From assembly GCF_002127325.2 (NCBI RefSeq), contig NC_035436.2, positions 81,961,716 to 82,025,715 of the forward strand: a stretch of DNA of 64,000 nt, read 5' to 3'. The stretch is from Helianthus annuus. Its lineage: Eukaryota > Streptophyta > Magnoliopsida > Asterales > Asteraceae. A model generated the notes under the pieces. It made no database searches. It saw nothing but the letters and a program-made list of their open reading frames with translations, and was not told where the DNA came from. Position numbers and translations under genes: made by a program. This document shows, piece by piece, positions 45,547-57,785 of the stretch (positions are counted from its first letter, which is position 1; every line of letters starts with the position of its first letter).

Positions 45547-48500
45547 ATGGCTGAAGAGTTTTACAATGCGTTCGCGACACCGATTGCTCCAGTTATTGCT
45601 GCTGAAACTGTGTACAATAAGAATGAGACAGGAACTTATCAGAAACCGCCAAAGCTCATCTATATTGAAGATTTTCAGGGTTGGAAAAATCGATTTGAGA
45701 ACTGGGTACAAGCTTACAAATTTGATACATGGTGTTCATTGTTGAAAGATTACGAGAGACCAAAGAATGAACGTGGGATTAAAAAGGCTATTGTTGACTA
45801 TTCAGAGAGTGACAAGTTAAAATTTACAAGTGAGAAAATGATGATCAGTATTCTTCAACAAGCAATAAAAGAAGATATCTTTGTATTGCTTCAACATAAT
45901 GGTACAGCCAGATCAATTTGGGAGGCTTTGATTCAGAAATTCAGAGGGAGTGCAGATATGATCAAAAACAAAAAGGCTTTATTAAAGAAATCGTTTGATA
46001 TGATTTCAGCTTTTGATCATGAAACAACAAAGCAGACCATTGATAGGTATTGTCATCTGGTATTGGAAATGGGAAGATTTGACATTAAAAAAGAGGATGA
46101 TGAGTTGGTCGATAAACTAGCTGAGGCCTTACCACAGCATAAGTGGGGAACTTATTTGATGATTGTGAAACTCATGAGGAAGTCCGAAAGTATGAATTTG
46201 GCACAGTTCATTTAGAAAATTGAAGAGCAGGAATTGGATATTCAGAAAACGGCGATCATGACAAATCCAAATGCTAAACAGGATGTCAGTTTGTATTACC
46301 GAGGGAACAAGTTTGAAGCTACCCCCAGTTCCAGTCCAAAAATCCAAACTGGATTTAGTGCTGATGGATCATCTAGTCCTAATGTTAGCACTATAACTCA
46401 TAGTGGTGGATATTCTTCATCATTTTCAAGCTTTGATCCAAACAGCACAACATCAAGTCCTCAACAGCAGAATTCTACAAGTCTTCAATGCAATGCGACT
46501 TTGAACATTCAGAATGGTCAAAATCTGTCTCCTGAAATGGCTAAGCAACACATGGCATCTCTTGTCGCCATGTTAGAGTCATATGAAAGCCTAGTCGCAG
46601 GAAGAATTGGTAATCCGATGCTTACGAAAGAAGATTATGATCAGGTTGATGCAGAAGAACTTGAATTGATGGATGTGAAATGGTGCATGACCAGTGCTGT
46701 TAGAAGAGCTGAGAAATTTCAGCAAATCACCGGAAGGGATGAGTTTCGGGGATTGGCTACTTCTCCGTTAGGGTTTGACAAGTCTAAAGTTACCTGTTTT
46801 CATTGCAAAGGAAAAGGACACTTTTAAACGAGAGTGTAAAAATCAAGAAGCAACTGGGAGTCAAGATAAGAACAATTATTTTCAAAAATCAATTTTTCAT
46901 CAGATTGAGCAACAACCATCATCATCTCGTGCCATTGACGATGGAACGAAGAAAGCCTTGATTATTCATCAAGATGATGAAAAAGTTGTCGAGGGTTTTA
47001 GTTGGGACAAATACATACCTGGAACAGCTCTTGTTGCTAAAATTCTGGGTGAAGAAGAGGCTAATCAGAAAAGAATTCAGATTTTTCCAGATCTAGGAAG
47101 TGATGTTGATACTGATGATGAGGAAGAATATCTTAACAAATGTAGAAAAAGCATTGATCCTGACAGCTTTAATTTTTTCTATGCAGATAAATTGAGATGC
47201 TGAATCAAAAGAAGATTGACAAATTGAAGAGAGAGCTGGAAGCAGCAAAGTTACTCGCTGATGAAAAGGCAAAGACAGAAGCTGGAGAAACAAAGGTTGA
47301 AGCAGTGACTGAGAATGCAATAGGAAAAATTATTGAAGTGGAGAAAGTGGTAGAGAAAATAGTTGAAGTTGAAAAAGTTGTCGAAGTAGAGAAGATTGTC
47401 GAAATAGAAAAAAAATGTTGAAGTCGAGAAACTTGTTGAAGTTGAAAAGACTGTCGAAGTTGAGAAGATAGTTGAAAAGATGGTTGAAGTTGAAAAACCA
47501 TGTTTGAAATGTTCAGAATCTTGCAAAGATTGTGAGGAGAAAGACAAAAAGATTGTTGAATTAGAGAAGATAAAAGAAGATTTACTGTCTGATGTGAAGT
47601 ATGTGAAGGAGTCGTATGAAGTGCTGAACAGAACAGTTGATAGTCTGAAAAGGACAAATTCAGAAATCGAAAAAGCAAATGACAAAATGAGCGTAACATT
47701 AATGACAAAGCAGAGCGTCATCAATGAGTATATTGAAGACTGTGCTAAGCTGAAGCAGGAGTTGGAACTTGAGAATATTGAGAGTGAAATGATTAAACGA
47801 TTACTGTTGAGTTATAATACTTGTGATTATTTGATTGATCGTGTTTATCCTACTGTTGCAGGTCTTGAGGCTTTCAAGAAAGAAAAGACTGAAGATACTG
47901 ATACTGGTAAGAAACCAAGTGTCAAATATAACAGATGTCCGCCTCCTATCTTTGAGAGTTATTCTCCTAGGAAACCAAATGAGGAACAAGTAGACAAGGC
48001 TCTAAACATCAAATTAAAGTCTGAAATCACTGATGAATTACCAGACAGTATTGATGTTACATTCACAGCGTCTGACACTGATCATGAGTCTGAGCTAGTT
48101 AAGAGAGTTGTCGATCAGGTGTTGGATATGGATGAAGAGTCAAAGTCGGAGTCTAAGTCAGATAGTTTGAGTTTGTCTAAGAAGAGTCCGAGTTCACCGG
48201 TTAAAAGGGTTTACAATAAAGAATTTCTATTATCAAAATCTAATTTGAATGATGAATCAGTCAAAGTAGCTTATATTTTGAAAGATTCAGACAAATTATA
48301 TTCTGATAATGAATTTCCAATAAGAAGTGTCAAAACTGAAATGATCAAACAGGTTTTCAAATTAACAGAAATTAGTATTTCTGAAATAAAAGATTTAAAT
48401 CTTGATGAAAAACCTAACAAATACACTTCCTCAAGAACTCAACAAAGATTTAATAGAAAAATGGGTTACGGTTGTGGTTATGGTTTTCAAAAGAAACCAA

Positions 48501-49303
48501 ACCATAATGGTAATTTCAAAAAGAAAGGTCTTGGTTTCATTTCATCAGAAAATTATAAAAATCAGAAAAGTTATAAACCAAATACAAAATTTGTTGCAGG
48601 AGGAAGTTCGGAGGATGAACAGAATACACCTTTCTAGAAACAGTCAAACCAGGAGTTTCTTGCTGAAGTAAAGAAGAATGTGAGAATGTTTGCCAAAAGA
48701 GTTGATAGAAGAACCTGTTTCAAATGCCAAGAAGTTGGACATATTGCTTGGAATTGTCCCAAGTCCAACTACAAAGAACAGGGAGTTTCTTCTAACTTTG
48801 ATTCGAGAAGAAAATTTGTTGATAAGAGAGAACTATCTTTGAAAAATGATAAAGTGTTTGAAAATTCTAGTTCTGGAAAAGGTGAAAGTTCAAAACAGTT
48901 TTATAAAAGAAAAGGTGATATGAACAAGCAAAAATGGGTGGTTAAATCTGAGAGTAATTCTGACAATGAATCTGATTCCATAAAATCAGAGGAGTCTTTG
49001 GTTGAGAAAAAGGTTGTGAATTCCGTTCCAGAAGTGAAAGATGAAAATTTTCCTTCATTGTCAAAGGAAAATTTGAAGAAGAAAGTTGGTAAGGTTGAGA
49101 TCTCAAATCAATTCTTCACTGATAAGGGAGAATTTGATGTTGAGAAGGCTTTCAATGGGAAAGTCACACACATTTTCGGTAAGATGGTTGATAGGAAGGT
49201 AAAAGGTGCCAAAGAGTTTTACAAATCAAAATGTTGGTGGGGTAGATGTATACTAAAATCACCCAAGGCTGGTCAGGCTTGGGTGGACATAATGTTTGAT
49301 TAA
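45547..49303 (+). pseudogene. Element H giant copia-type gag with coiled coil, broken
   Basis: ATG at 45547 (MAEEFYNAF). The N-terminal part resembles the UBN2/copia gag capsid domain (FQGWKNRFENWVQAY, ILQQAIKEDIFVLL, SIWEALIQKF). TAG at 46213-46215 follows LAQFI. The frame continues through a Ser/Gln-rich linker to the zinc knuckle CFHCKGKGHF, where one extra base shifts the frame (about 46825). A second shift lies near 47200 and another near 47415. A long VEKIVEVEK-type coiled-coil array (47320-47500) and a Glu/Lys-rich region follow. TAG at 48635-48637 precedes a second knuckle, CFKCQEVGHIAWNC. The reading ends at 49303 without entering a protease. Original length about 1,250 residues. Nearest known class: large gags of SIRE/Maximus-like copia elements; uncertain. 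Confidence 0.85.
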
Positions 49304-51236
49304 AAACCTGATTTGCCACAGCTCCCAAGTAGGTAATCGTGGAGCATGAATCGGCATCATTCTGTGTATATGTTTTGATTGTGCATCTTTCCAAGTGGTA
49401 CATAGGTTTATTCTGTCAAAGTGATTAGTCAAGGTCATTAATTTGAACTTGATGTAATCCTCATTCTTGTGATATGAACCCCAACCTACAAGTGGTTACA
49501 ACACAACTTATTTTCCGGAAAAACCATTTTGATTAAAACAAACTTAAGTGTTTTGAAATCTTAATGGGAAAATAGTTTGTTGTGAGGGGAAGTTCTGATT
49601 GTTGATGCCAAGTGGATGGCGAATTGAAGCTTGAAAATCAGTTGTCATTTTGCTTGTACAGTTTGTTTTCAAGTTTTCTTTAAGTGTGTTTGTATTTTAG
49701 GAGAAGTAAAAATTTCAGAAAATCCAAAAATATTAGAAAATTTGAAAAAGTCAAAAACATGATAAAATTCGAAAAGAGTTTTGTTGTATAAAAGAGGAAA
49801 TGATAGTATATCAGTAGACTACCACAACACGCTAAAGAATTGGAAAGTCAAAAAAGTGATAAACGGTCTCACTGATGATGTGCCAGTAGGTTTTTGCACA
49901 TTTAGTAAATTATGTCGAGATATAAATCTAAATTCAAACTTGCTTAATTCGTGGGTAACATTTCTCGGATATATAGGTAACCCCCGAAATCTTGTTTGAA
50001 GGACCCCTCTTTCTGAGATACTAGGTCTTTATGCTTAGTAATATCTGGTGTATTATCCCGGGACTTCTGCTGAATGGAAATTCTGACCTAGTCCCCATAT
50101 AATACTTTCTGCATTGCTTGAAACATAGCGCTGCCCTCAGCATAAAAAATGATGAAACATTGAAAAATGCTAATCATGTGCTGTTGAAGAAAAGATCCTC
50201 TAAAGGGGACCCACCAAAAGTCGAGCCGTCATCTCTCTACTGAACGGAAGTTCTGACCTGAGCTCTAATGGTTTCGCATCTAACTCCTTACAGATATCAT
50301 CTAGGTATATTCACCTGTAAGACTGAATATTGGGATCTGGATACGGGAGTATATTCAAGAGGTGGGACACGCAGATAAGTTTAAGTGCTTAAAACATTAA
50401 TCTCGTATCTCGAAACAGTTGAACTTTGTGTGAAAATTTAAATGGACCAGTATACTGACAATCTAAGTGAATTGTTTAGAACATTAAATCAAATAAAGCT
50501 TAACGGTGTTGGCGATTTGTCTCAAAAACTGATATGATCCTCTTACACAAACTCACAAAAATATTGTATGTAAATATTTTCTTTAACTGCATTTTATTTC
50601 ATATACAAAATTCCAAAAAGTTTTTTAGTGTGTTTTAGCATCAATTTTGAAAAATCCAAAAATAATTTAGACAACTGATATTGAAGAGCTGATTTTCAAA
50701 ATTCCGAGTGCTAAACATGACGAACAGGTTTGGGAGTGTATGTGTTTTGAAAGAAAATGATGTTCATTCAAATGGTTCATCAGTGACTTACATGTTAAAT
50801 CTTTTTGTTCAGATTGTGTATATAAGTAGTTAGCAGGATTTCTATATTTGCATGTTAAATCTTTTTGTTCTGATTGTGTATATAAGTAGTTAGCAGGATT
50901 TCTATATTTGCTAGATCTTATCTTTGTTGAAACTTATGTATTGGGTAGAGAATATGCAGGTGAGCCAGGTTGAGATACCTGAACCTGTGAGTATGTGAGC
51001 AGAGTAAAAGCCAGACTACGATCCCAACACAAGTTGAGGGGGAGTCTGGATGACAAATAGCCAGGTTTTGATCCTGAGATTGCTGATGCAGATGAACTTA
51101 AGGAATCAAGAGATCTGATCAAGAGAATCAGAGTGTGATAAGAGCCAGATAAAGATTCTGGAAGCCCGAAGACTGATAAAGACTGAAGACGTTGAAGACT
51201 CGACACTTGAGACTCGTCAACATTTGAGGGGGAGTC
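49304..51236 (+). other. Element H 3' noncoding tail and polypurine tract
   Basis: No credible gene: the 72-residue frame at 49781-49999 is matched by a broken frame in G, so it may be an old coding relic or chance. Blocks are shared with the G tail. An exact-length 60-bp tandem duplication occupies 50791-50910 with one mismatch. Several GGGGGAGTCTG purine runs occur (about 51038, 51229); the last is directly before the LTR. Confidence 0.7.
50791..50910. repeat. 60-bp tandem duplication
   Basis: Two copies starting CATGTTAAATCTTTTTGTTC at 50791 and 50851, differing at one base. Looks like recent replication slippage within the H tail. Confidence 0.95.
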
Positions 51237-51683
51237 TGTTGATGCATTCATCTGTCGACTTCGTCTTGTATCGAGTCTAGTATTAGAATTGTTAGATCAG
51301 GGCACGTTATACGAGAAAATAGGTTGTTTTAGGATGAATTAGATCTGATTCCGCTTGAACATGTGATTCCGCTTGAAAGTGACATGTGACACTTTCAAGC
51401 GAAATCAGGACATAAGTGATTCCGCTTGAACTGTCATATGTTACTTTCAAGCGGAATCAGCCGCCTATATATATGTCCCAAGCAAAATCATTTGTAACTT
51501 TCTGATTTTCCGGTACCGAAGTGCTGCCGAAGTGCCGTTTGACTGTAAACTGGTTCTAATCAATATACAAGGCAATTTATAGTGAATTCAAGCTGTTTTT
51601 CTAGTCCATTTCTTAGTTTCCGCCTCTGAAACGGATAAGAGCTCTTTTGATTAACTCGTTTTGGGTCACGATTCGATCCTACA
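51237..51683 (+). repeat. Element H 3' LTR
   Basis: 447 bp, partner of 44517-44963, with about ten single-base differences, mostly transitions. Confidence 0.93.
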
Positions 51684-51981
51684 AAGCCCATCCGTAGAAG
51701 TAGGTTTGTACAAACCCAGGTCCATCTGTTGTTAATCTCATACGGATCTACTGTGTCTATAAATACTACAACTTTGCTGATCAAGAGGGGAAACTCTTGT
51801 TGTTTGTTTTCGTGGTTCTGTACTTGTCAATCATCAATAGAAAACAACACTTAATTACTTCTCAATATTCAGTCTACTCTAGTACACGGATTCCACACGT
51901 GAAACTAGATCAAGCATTCAATCGGAGTGTTACGAGATCGATCCTCAAGACGCACGTTCAATTAACGTGTTGGGTCCTACA
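51684..51981 (+). repeat. Element G 3' LTR, right part
   Basis: Begins with the H target copy AAGCC; TATAAATA at 51758-51765; ends GGGTCCTACA at 51981 (end inferred, because the flank is also shared with copy 2). Confidence 0.75.
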
Positions 51982-53444
51982 TCAATTTTATTATGAGTGA
52001 TAAATTTTTTTAAAAGTGTTGTGTCGTACATATATATATATTTTTTATGGATCACAAAATTATTTAAAAGTGTTGTGTCCTACACATTATGTACCCTACA
52101 CCAAAACTTATATAATCGTACTCAACTAGATGTTTGTGAAGTGTTGGGTCTTATACATATTTTATTACGAGTCATAAAATTATTTAAAAGTGTTGGGTCC
52201 AACAAATTATGTAACCTACACCAAAAAAAAAATTACATAATCATAGTCAACATGATGTGTCATGAGAAGGTATCGTTTTTTGGATTATGGATTAGTGTTG
52301 GTATTAGTTGTTTTTGTTTGAAGCAATGGAAAATGCAGGATCACGTGTATGATTGTTTTTATGATGTAGGAAACATTGAATATGTAGGATCATATGCATG
52401 ATTGTTTTAATTGTGTATGGTGCACAACTATTTTATAGGATAGACTAATTAAATGATTAAAGTTCATTAATTTAAATAACACAACTACTTTATAGGATGG
52501 ACTGATTAAATTATTAGAGTTCATTAATTTAAATAGCAAAAAAAGGATAACTCATTAAATGATTTGTTCAAATTAAATTTGTGTCGTTTATTCTTTTCAT
52601 TTTTAATTTGTAATTTTTCTCATATGCTAAAACCTTATAAAACAATTTTTTTATAGGATTGACTGATTAAATGATTAGAGTTCTTTTTATTTTTAATTTG
52701 TATATATATGAGAATTATAGAGAGAAACCCCACCTAAGTTAAAGAAACTAAGGAAACCGTGCTAAAACTTTATGAAACAATTTTTTTTTAAACTGGGGCA
52801 TGTAATATACATTTTTTCGAACATTTTAAGTCAAAAATCAAAAAAAAAAAAAAAACAAAAAAAGTGTAGACAAGTTTTTTTTTTTTTTTTTGTAAAAAAA
52901 AAATACTTTAAAGGTATCGTTTTTAGGATTATTGAATAGTGTTGGTAACGTTGTTTTTGTTTGAAGCAATGGAAAATGCAGGATCACGTGTATGATTGAT
53001 TTTATGATGTAGGAAACATTGAATATGTAGGATCATGTGCATGATTGTTTTGATTGTGTATGGTGCACAACTATTTTATAGGATAAACTAATTAAATGAT
53101 TAAAGTTCATTAATTTAAATAGCACAACTATTTTATAGGATAGACTGATTAAATGATTAGAGTTCATTAATTTAAATAGCAAAACAAGGATAGACGCATT
53201 AAATGATTTGTTCAAATTAAATTTGTGCCGTTTATTCTTTTTATTTTTAATTTGTAGTTTTTCTCATATGCTAAAACTTTATGAAACATTTTTTATAGGA
53301 TAGATTGATTAAATGATTAGGGTTCTTTAAATTTTTAATTTGTATATATATATGAGAATTATAAAGAGAAACCCCACCTAAGTTAAAGAAACTTAGGAAA
53401 CCTTTGCTAAAACTTTATGAAACAATTTTTTTCTTAAATTGGGG
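51982..53444. other. AT-rich flank with internal repeats, no gene
   Basis: Non-coding. Contains degenerate units of about 60-80 bp with GTGTTGGGTC and CCTACACCAAAA (51982-52240), then two copies of a block of about 650 bp, starting GGTATCGTTTTT at about 52268 and 52911, each with AATTTAAATAGCA and GAGAATTATAGAGAGAAACC. Frames listed here are chance ORFs in AT-rich sequence. Confidence 0.75.
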
Positions 53445-53597
53445 CATGTAATATACATTTTTTCGAACATTTTAAGCCTAAAAACAAAAAAGTGTCGATT
53501 AGTTTTTTTTTTTTTGTAAAAAAAAAACTTTAAAATCTAGTCGATGCTTTTTTGTTCTTTGGCTAAAACGTTCGAAAACATGTATATTACACTCCCT
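53445..53597. repeat. Foldback (inverted repeat), copy 1
   Basis: Left arm GGGGCATGTAATATACAT... and right arm ...ATGTATATTACACTCCC pair over about 70 bp around a T-run/A-run centre. MITE-like in size and structure. The matching copy is 56233-56404. Confidence 0.75.
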
Positions 53598-54225
53598 TTA
53601 AGTATGTTGAACATGTTTCTGAAAATAAACAAGTTCATTAATTTGAAACTTAAGGTTTATATTGAAAAATCCAAAAACAGTTTGTGAAATCTCCAAGGTC
53701 ATTAATTTGGACTTGGAAGATTATCTGAAAAATATTTGAAGATTGGATACTTTGATTGTCAAATATAGTTATTTGATAGGGGGAGAGAGCTAGGCAATTT
53801 GTTCCTGCATTATAGTTAGGTTACAAATCCTGAGAGATTCTAAAAGCTTTATCTGTCAAATTATTTTTGAAAAGAGCCAGGTTTTCGATCATTGGGGGAT
53901 AAACCAGGTTCTTAATCCTAAAAGGGATTAAAAATTCTCTCATATGTGTTTTGAATTGTCATATGATGTAAACCAGATTACGATCCTGATAGTTGAGTCT
54001 AAGGGGGAGTCTGGAGAAAAGCATAAAGCAAGGGGGAGCATGGACAGAGAGAGAGAGAAAGAGAGAGAATTTATCAAAAGGGGGAGTAGCTAAAGCTGGA
54101 TGCTGATTCAAGAGGAGTCTGATAGAGGAAAAAGGGAGTCTATGATGTTGAGAATGTTAAAGCTTCATGAAGACTCAGTATGAAAGAAAAAGCTACGAGA
54201 TTGATTGCAGCTCCAAGGGGGAGTC

Positions 54226-54770
54226 TGTGAGTGCATATGTTTATTGCTTGCGTCAATAACATATCGTAGCTGAGCAAATGTGACAAGACAAGGTGATGAG
54301 GTGTGAAAGAGCAGGTTTGTACGAATGGACTAAACTCCATCCGCACGGATCAACATAACATGTGCTGAACTAAGGTTAATCAGATAATGCGCATTCGTAC
54401 GAACCAAGGCTTGTGCATCCGTACGAATCAACTAATGTTGATCTGTTCCAAGAAGTCCATCCGTAGAAGTAGGTTTGTACAAATCCAGGTCCATCTGTTA
54501 TTAATCTCATACGGATCTACCGTGTCTATAAATACTAGTCTTGTTTATTTCATTTGTACAACTTTGCTGATCAAAAGGGGAAACACTTGTTGTTTGTTTT
54601 CGTGGTTCTGTACTTGTCAATCATCAATAGAAAACAACAATTAATTATTTCTCAATGTTCAGTCTACTCTAGTACACGGATTCCGCACGTGAAACTAGAT
54701 CAAGCATTCAATCAGAGTGTTACGAGATCGATCCTCAAGACGCACGTTCAATTACGTGTTGGGTCCTACA
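54226..54770 (+). repeat. G-type LTR, uninterrupted copy
   Basis: TGTGAGTGCATATG to GGGTCCTACA, 545 bp, with the CGTACGAA array (about 54315-54430) and TATAAATA at 54527-54534. Preceded by the polypurine run CTCCAAGGGGGAGTC. Confidence 0.8.
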
Positions 54771-56111
54771 TCAATTTTATTAAGAGTGATAAATTTTTTT
54801 AAAAGTGTTGTGTCGTACACATATCTTTTATTATGGATCACAAAATTATTTAAAAGTGTTGTGTCCTACACATTATGTACCCTACACCAAAACTTATATA
54901 ATCGTACTCAACTAGATGTTTGTGAAGTGTTGGGTCTTATACATATTTTATTACGAGTCATAAAATTATTTAAAAGTGTTGGGTCCAACAAATTTTGTAA
55001 CCTACACCAAAAAAAATTTACATAATCATAGTCAACATGATGTGTCATGAGAAGGTATCGTTTTTTGGATTATGGATTAGTGTTGGTATTAGTTGTTTTT
55101 ATTTGAAGCAATGGAAAATGCAGGATCACGTGTATGATTGTTTTTATGATGTAGGAAACATTGAATATGTAGGATCGTATGCATGATTGTTTTGATTGTG
55201 TATGGTGCACAACTATTATATACGATAGACTAATTAAATGATTAAAGTTCATTAATTTAAATAACACAACTATTTTATAAGATGGATTGATTAAATGATT
55301 AGAGTTTATTAATTTAAATAGCAAAAAAAAGGATAGACTCATTAAATGATTTGTTCAAATTAAATTTGTGCCGTTTATTCTTTTTATTTTTAATTTGTAA
55401 TTTTTCTCATATGCTAAAACTTTATGAAACAATTTTTTTATAGGATTCACTGATTAAATGATTAGAGTTCTTTTTATTTTTAATTTGTATATATATATAT
55501 ATGAGAATTATAGAGAGAAACCCCACCTAAGCTAAAGAAACTAAGGAAACCTTGCTAAAACTTTATGAAACAATTTTTTTTTTAAACTGGGGCATGTAAT
55601 ATACATTTTTTCGAACATTTTAAGTCAAAAATAAAAAAAAAACAAAAAACCAAAAAAACAAACAAAAAAGTGTCGATTAGTTTTTTTTTGTAAAAAAAAA
55701 ACTTTAAAGGTATCATTTTTAGGATTATGGATTAGTGTTGGTATTAGTTGTTTTTGTTTGAAGCAATGGAAAATGCAGGATCACGTGTATGATTGTTTTT
55801 ATGATGTAGGATCATGTGCATGATTGTTTTGATTGTGTATGGTGTACAACTATTTTATAGGATAAACTAATTAAATGATTAAAGTTCATTAATTTAAATA
55901 GCACAACTATTTTATAGGATAGACTGATTAAACGATTAGAGTTCATTAATTTAAATAGCAAAAAAGGGATAGACTCATTAAATGATTTGTTCAAATTAAA
56001 TTTGTGCCGTTTATTCTTTTTATTTTTAATTTGTAGTTTTTCTCATATGCTAAAACTTTATGAAACAATTTTTTATAGGATAGACTGATTAAATGATTAG
56101 GGTTCTTTAAA

Positions 56112-56153
<42 letters not shown>

Positions 56154-56232
56154 ATTATAAAGAGAAACCCCACCTAAGTTAAAGAAACTTAGGAAACCTT
56201 TGCTAAAACTTTATGAAACAATTTTTTTTAAA
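54771..56232. other. AT-rich flank of duplication copy 2, no gene
   Basis: Same order of repeats as 51982-53444, including the two related blocks starting at about 55054 and 55707, long A and T runs, and a TA microsatellite near 56120-56148. No gene seen. Confidence 0.75.
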
Positions 56233-56404
56233 TTGGGGCATGTAATATACATTTTTTCGAACATTTTAAGCCAAAAAACAAAAATAAAAAACAAAAAAGT
56301 GTCGATTAGTTTTTTTTTTTTTTTTTAAAAAAAACTTTAAAATCTAGTCGATGCTTTTTTGTTCTTTGGCTAAAACGTTCGAAAACATGTATATTACACT
56401 CCCT
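56233..56404. repeat. Foldback (inverted repeat), copy 2
   Basis: Arms of about 70 bp: GGGGCATGTAATATAC at the left, GTATATTACACTCCC at the right, centre a T-run and A-run. Two further copies (about 52795 and 55588) keep only the left arm. Confidence 0.75.
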
Positions 56405-57153
56405 ATAATTTTAGAAAAACGAAGTTTGTTACATAAAGTTTTTTAGAATTGTCTTAACTCAAGTAGGTTTTCTTTCTAACATTCGCCTATGTATATAATA
56501 AAAAGTTGATTTTGTCTAACTAAGATAAGAATAGATCTTAACCTTTAATTTTTCAATTAAATGGTTAAAATGAAAATGTATGAATAAAAGATGTGTGTTT
56601 TGAAATAGACTATTTGTTGATTTTTTTCTCTTCAAATGCAAGACACATGCATATTTCTCCCGTTTTTAAAAGTCCATAACTTTTATACTACATTATTTAA
56701 AAAAAAATTGCACCATAAAATCGATAATATATTTATCTTCAATTTGAGTACCATATTGATATATAAAATATAACAACTAAAAAACCCAAAAAAATGTTTC
56801 GTATTTCTATGTTGTATCAGATTTTATGCTGGATTTTTAAACTACATTTTTTGTGCTGTATATTTTATGCTAAATTTTTTGTATTGTATATTTTATGCTA
56901 GATTTTTTGTACTTGTACTAATTTTTTGTGGTATATTTTTTTAACTAGATTTTATTTTGTATTTTGAGAAAACAAAATAGTGAGAGTTTGTGTTTTAGAA
57001 CCAAAATATCCTTTTATTTTATTTATAAAAAGTGTCATATGTTGTCTCTATAATTCTTCTTAGCCTACTTAAATAAAACTCATTTTTAGTGGATCTTCCC
57101 CTAAATATATATTAATAATGTTACTATTTTAAAGGCTGGGTCTATTCGCACAC
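56405..57153. other. AT-rich spacer, no gene seen
   Basis: Low-complexity AT-rich DNA with short direct repeats (GTATATTTTATGCT and variants, 56850-56940). An inverted relative of the GAATTATAGAGA motif from the upstream flank lies near 57035-57055. Confidence 0.7.
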
Positions 57154-57323
57154 GGCCTTTGTCTTTTTGCACACTCAAAGCGCCCCGCTATGGCCAAAGC
57201 GGGGCGCTTTGGCTTTGGTCAACAGACAAGGACTGACTTCTGTCAGTCCTTGTCTGTTGACTAAGCCAAAGCGCCCCGCTTTGGCCATAGCGGGGCGCTT
57301 TGAGAGTGCAAAAAGACAAACGG
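57154..57323. repeat. Near-perfect GC-rich hairpin, 170 nt
   Basis: Arms 57154-57237 and 57242-57323 pair almost completely around the loop TTCT. Each arm itself contains a palindromic GC-rich unit (AAAGCGCCCCGC, GGCCAAAGCGGGGCGC). It stands out sharply from the AT-rich surroundings. The same unit recurs at 59982-60023 and 60269-60347. Confidence 0.9.
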
Positions 57324-57785
57324 CTTGGGGCTTGGGGTGGGGATTATTTGGGTTGATTTTGGTTAGTTTTGTAGGGATTTTTGGTTGAATTAGTATGGTA
57401 GATATTTTTGAAGTAAAAAATTTTTATGTGATATTTGCCGTTATGAATGGGAATTTGTTTTTGAATCATTGAATGTTGCCTTTTTTGAATTAAAATGTCG
57501 TTATTTTATTAAATTAACGTTGTTTTATAATTACGTCGTTACGTCGTTATTTTTACAGAAGGTGTATATAATAAGTTGAACGAGCGTTAAATAAAGCGAA
57601 CACGTTAAATAAAATATACAGAAAGCATTAAACGTAAACAATCCAGAACCAACGTGATTTAAATAAAAGATTAACTGCAATATATATATATATATATATC
57701 AGTTTGTACATACAATACACAACAAAAAGGTACAACTGAGTCAATAATAATACATAACAAAACACTAAACAAACAAACTAATGTA
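57324..57785. other. 3' flank of the ATHILA-like gene, nothing else seen
   Basis: AT-rich, with a TA microsatellite at about 57681-57699. Probably holds the 3' untranslated region of the minus-strand gene ending at 57786. Confidence 0.55.

Larger units (their letters stand above)
44517..51683 (+). mobile_element. Element H: gag-only copia-type LTR element
   Basis: LTRs of 447 bp (44517-44963 and 51237-51683), PBS 44966-44977, a long gag (45547-49303) and a 1.9-kb noncoding tail with a polypurine tract, but no protease, integrase, RT or RNase H. TSD AAGTC (44512-44516) and AAGCC (51684-51688), one mismatch. The empty site is preserved at about 54450-54465 in the second copy of the duplication. 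About ten LTR differences in 447 bp (about 2%) by eye. It would depend on a partner for pol. Total 7.17 kb. Confidence 0.9.
43628..53597. repeat. Tandem duplication, copy 1 (contains H)
   Basis: Starts TAAGTATGTTGAACATG inside the G tail, runs through the G LTR and its AT-rich flank, and ends TGTATATTACACTCCC. Without H and its duplicated target this is about 2.8 kb, matching copy 2 (53598-56404) in order and length. H was inserted after, or in only one of, the copies. Confidence 0.85.
53598..56404. repeat. Tandem duplication, copy 2 (empty H site)
   Basis: About 2.8 kb repeating the G tail end, G LTR and flank. The GA microsatellite is shorter than in copy 1. CCAAGAAGTCCATCCG at about 54450-54465 is the uninterrupted H target. 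Confidence 0.85.

Noticed and set aside
45455..45745. Frame ahead of H gag as a separate leader protein
   Set aside because: It overlaps the motif array and gag in another frame and has no match to the G copy.
47205..47724. Long Phe/Ser-rich minus-strand frames opposite H gag
   Set aside because: Antisense shadows of the Glu/Lys/Val-rich coiled-coil coding sequence.
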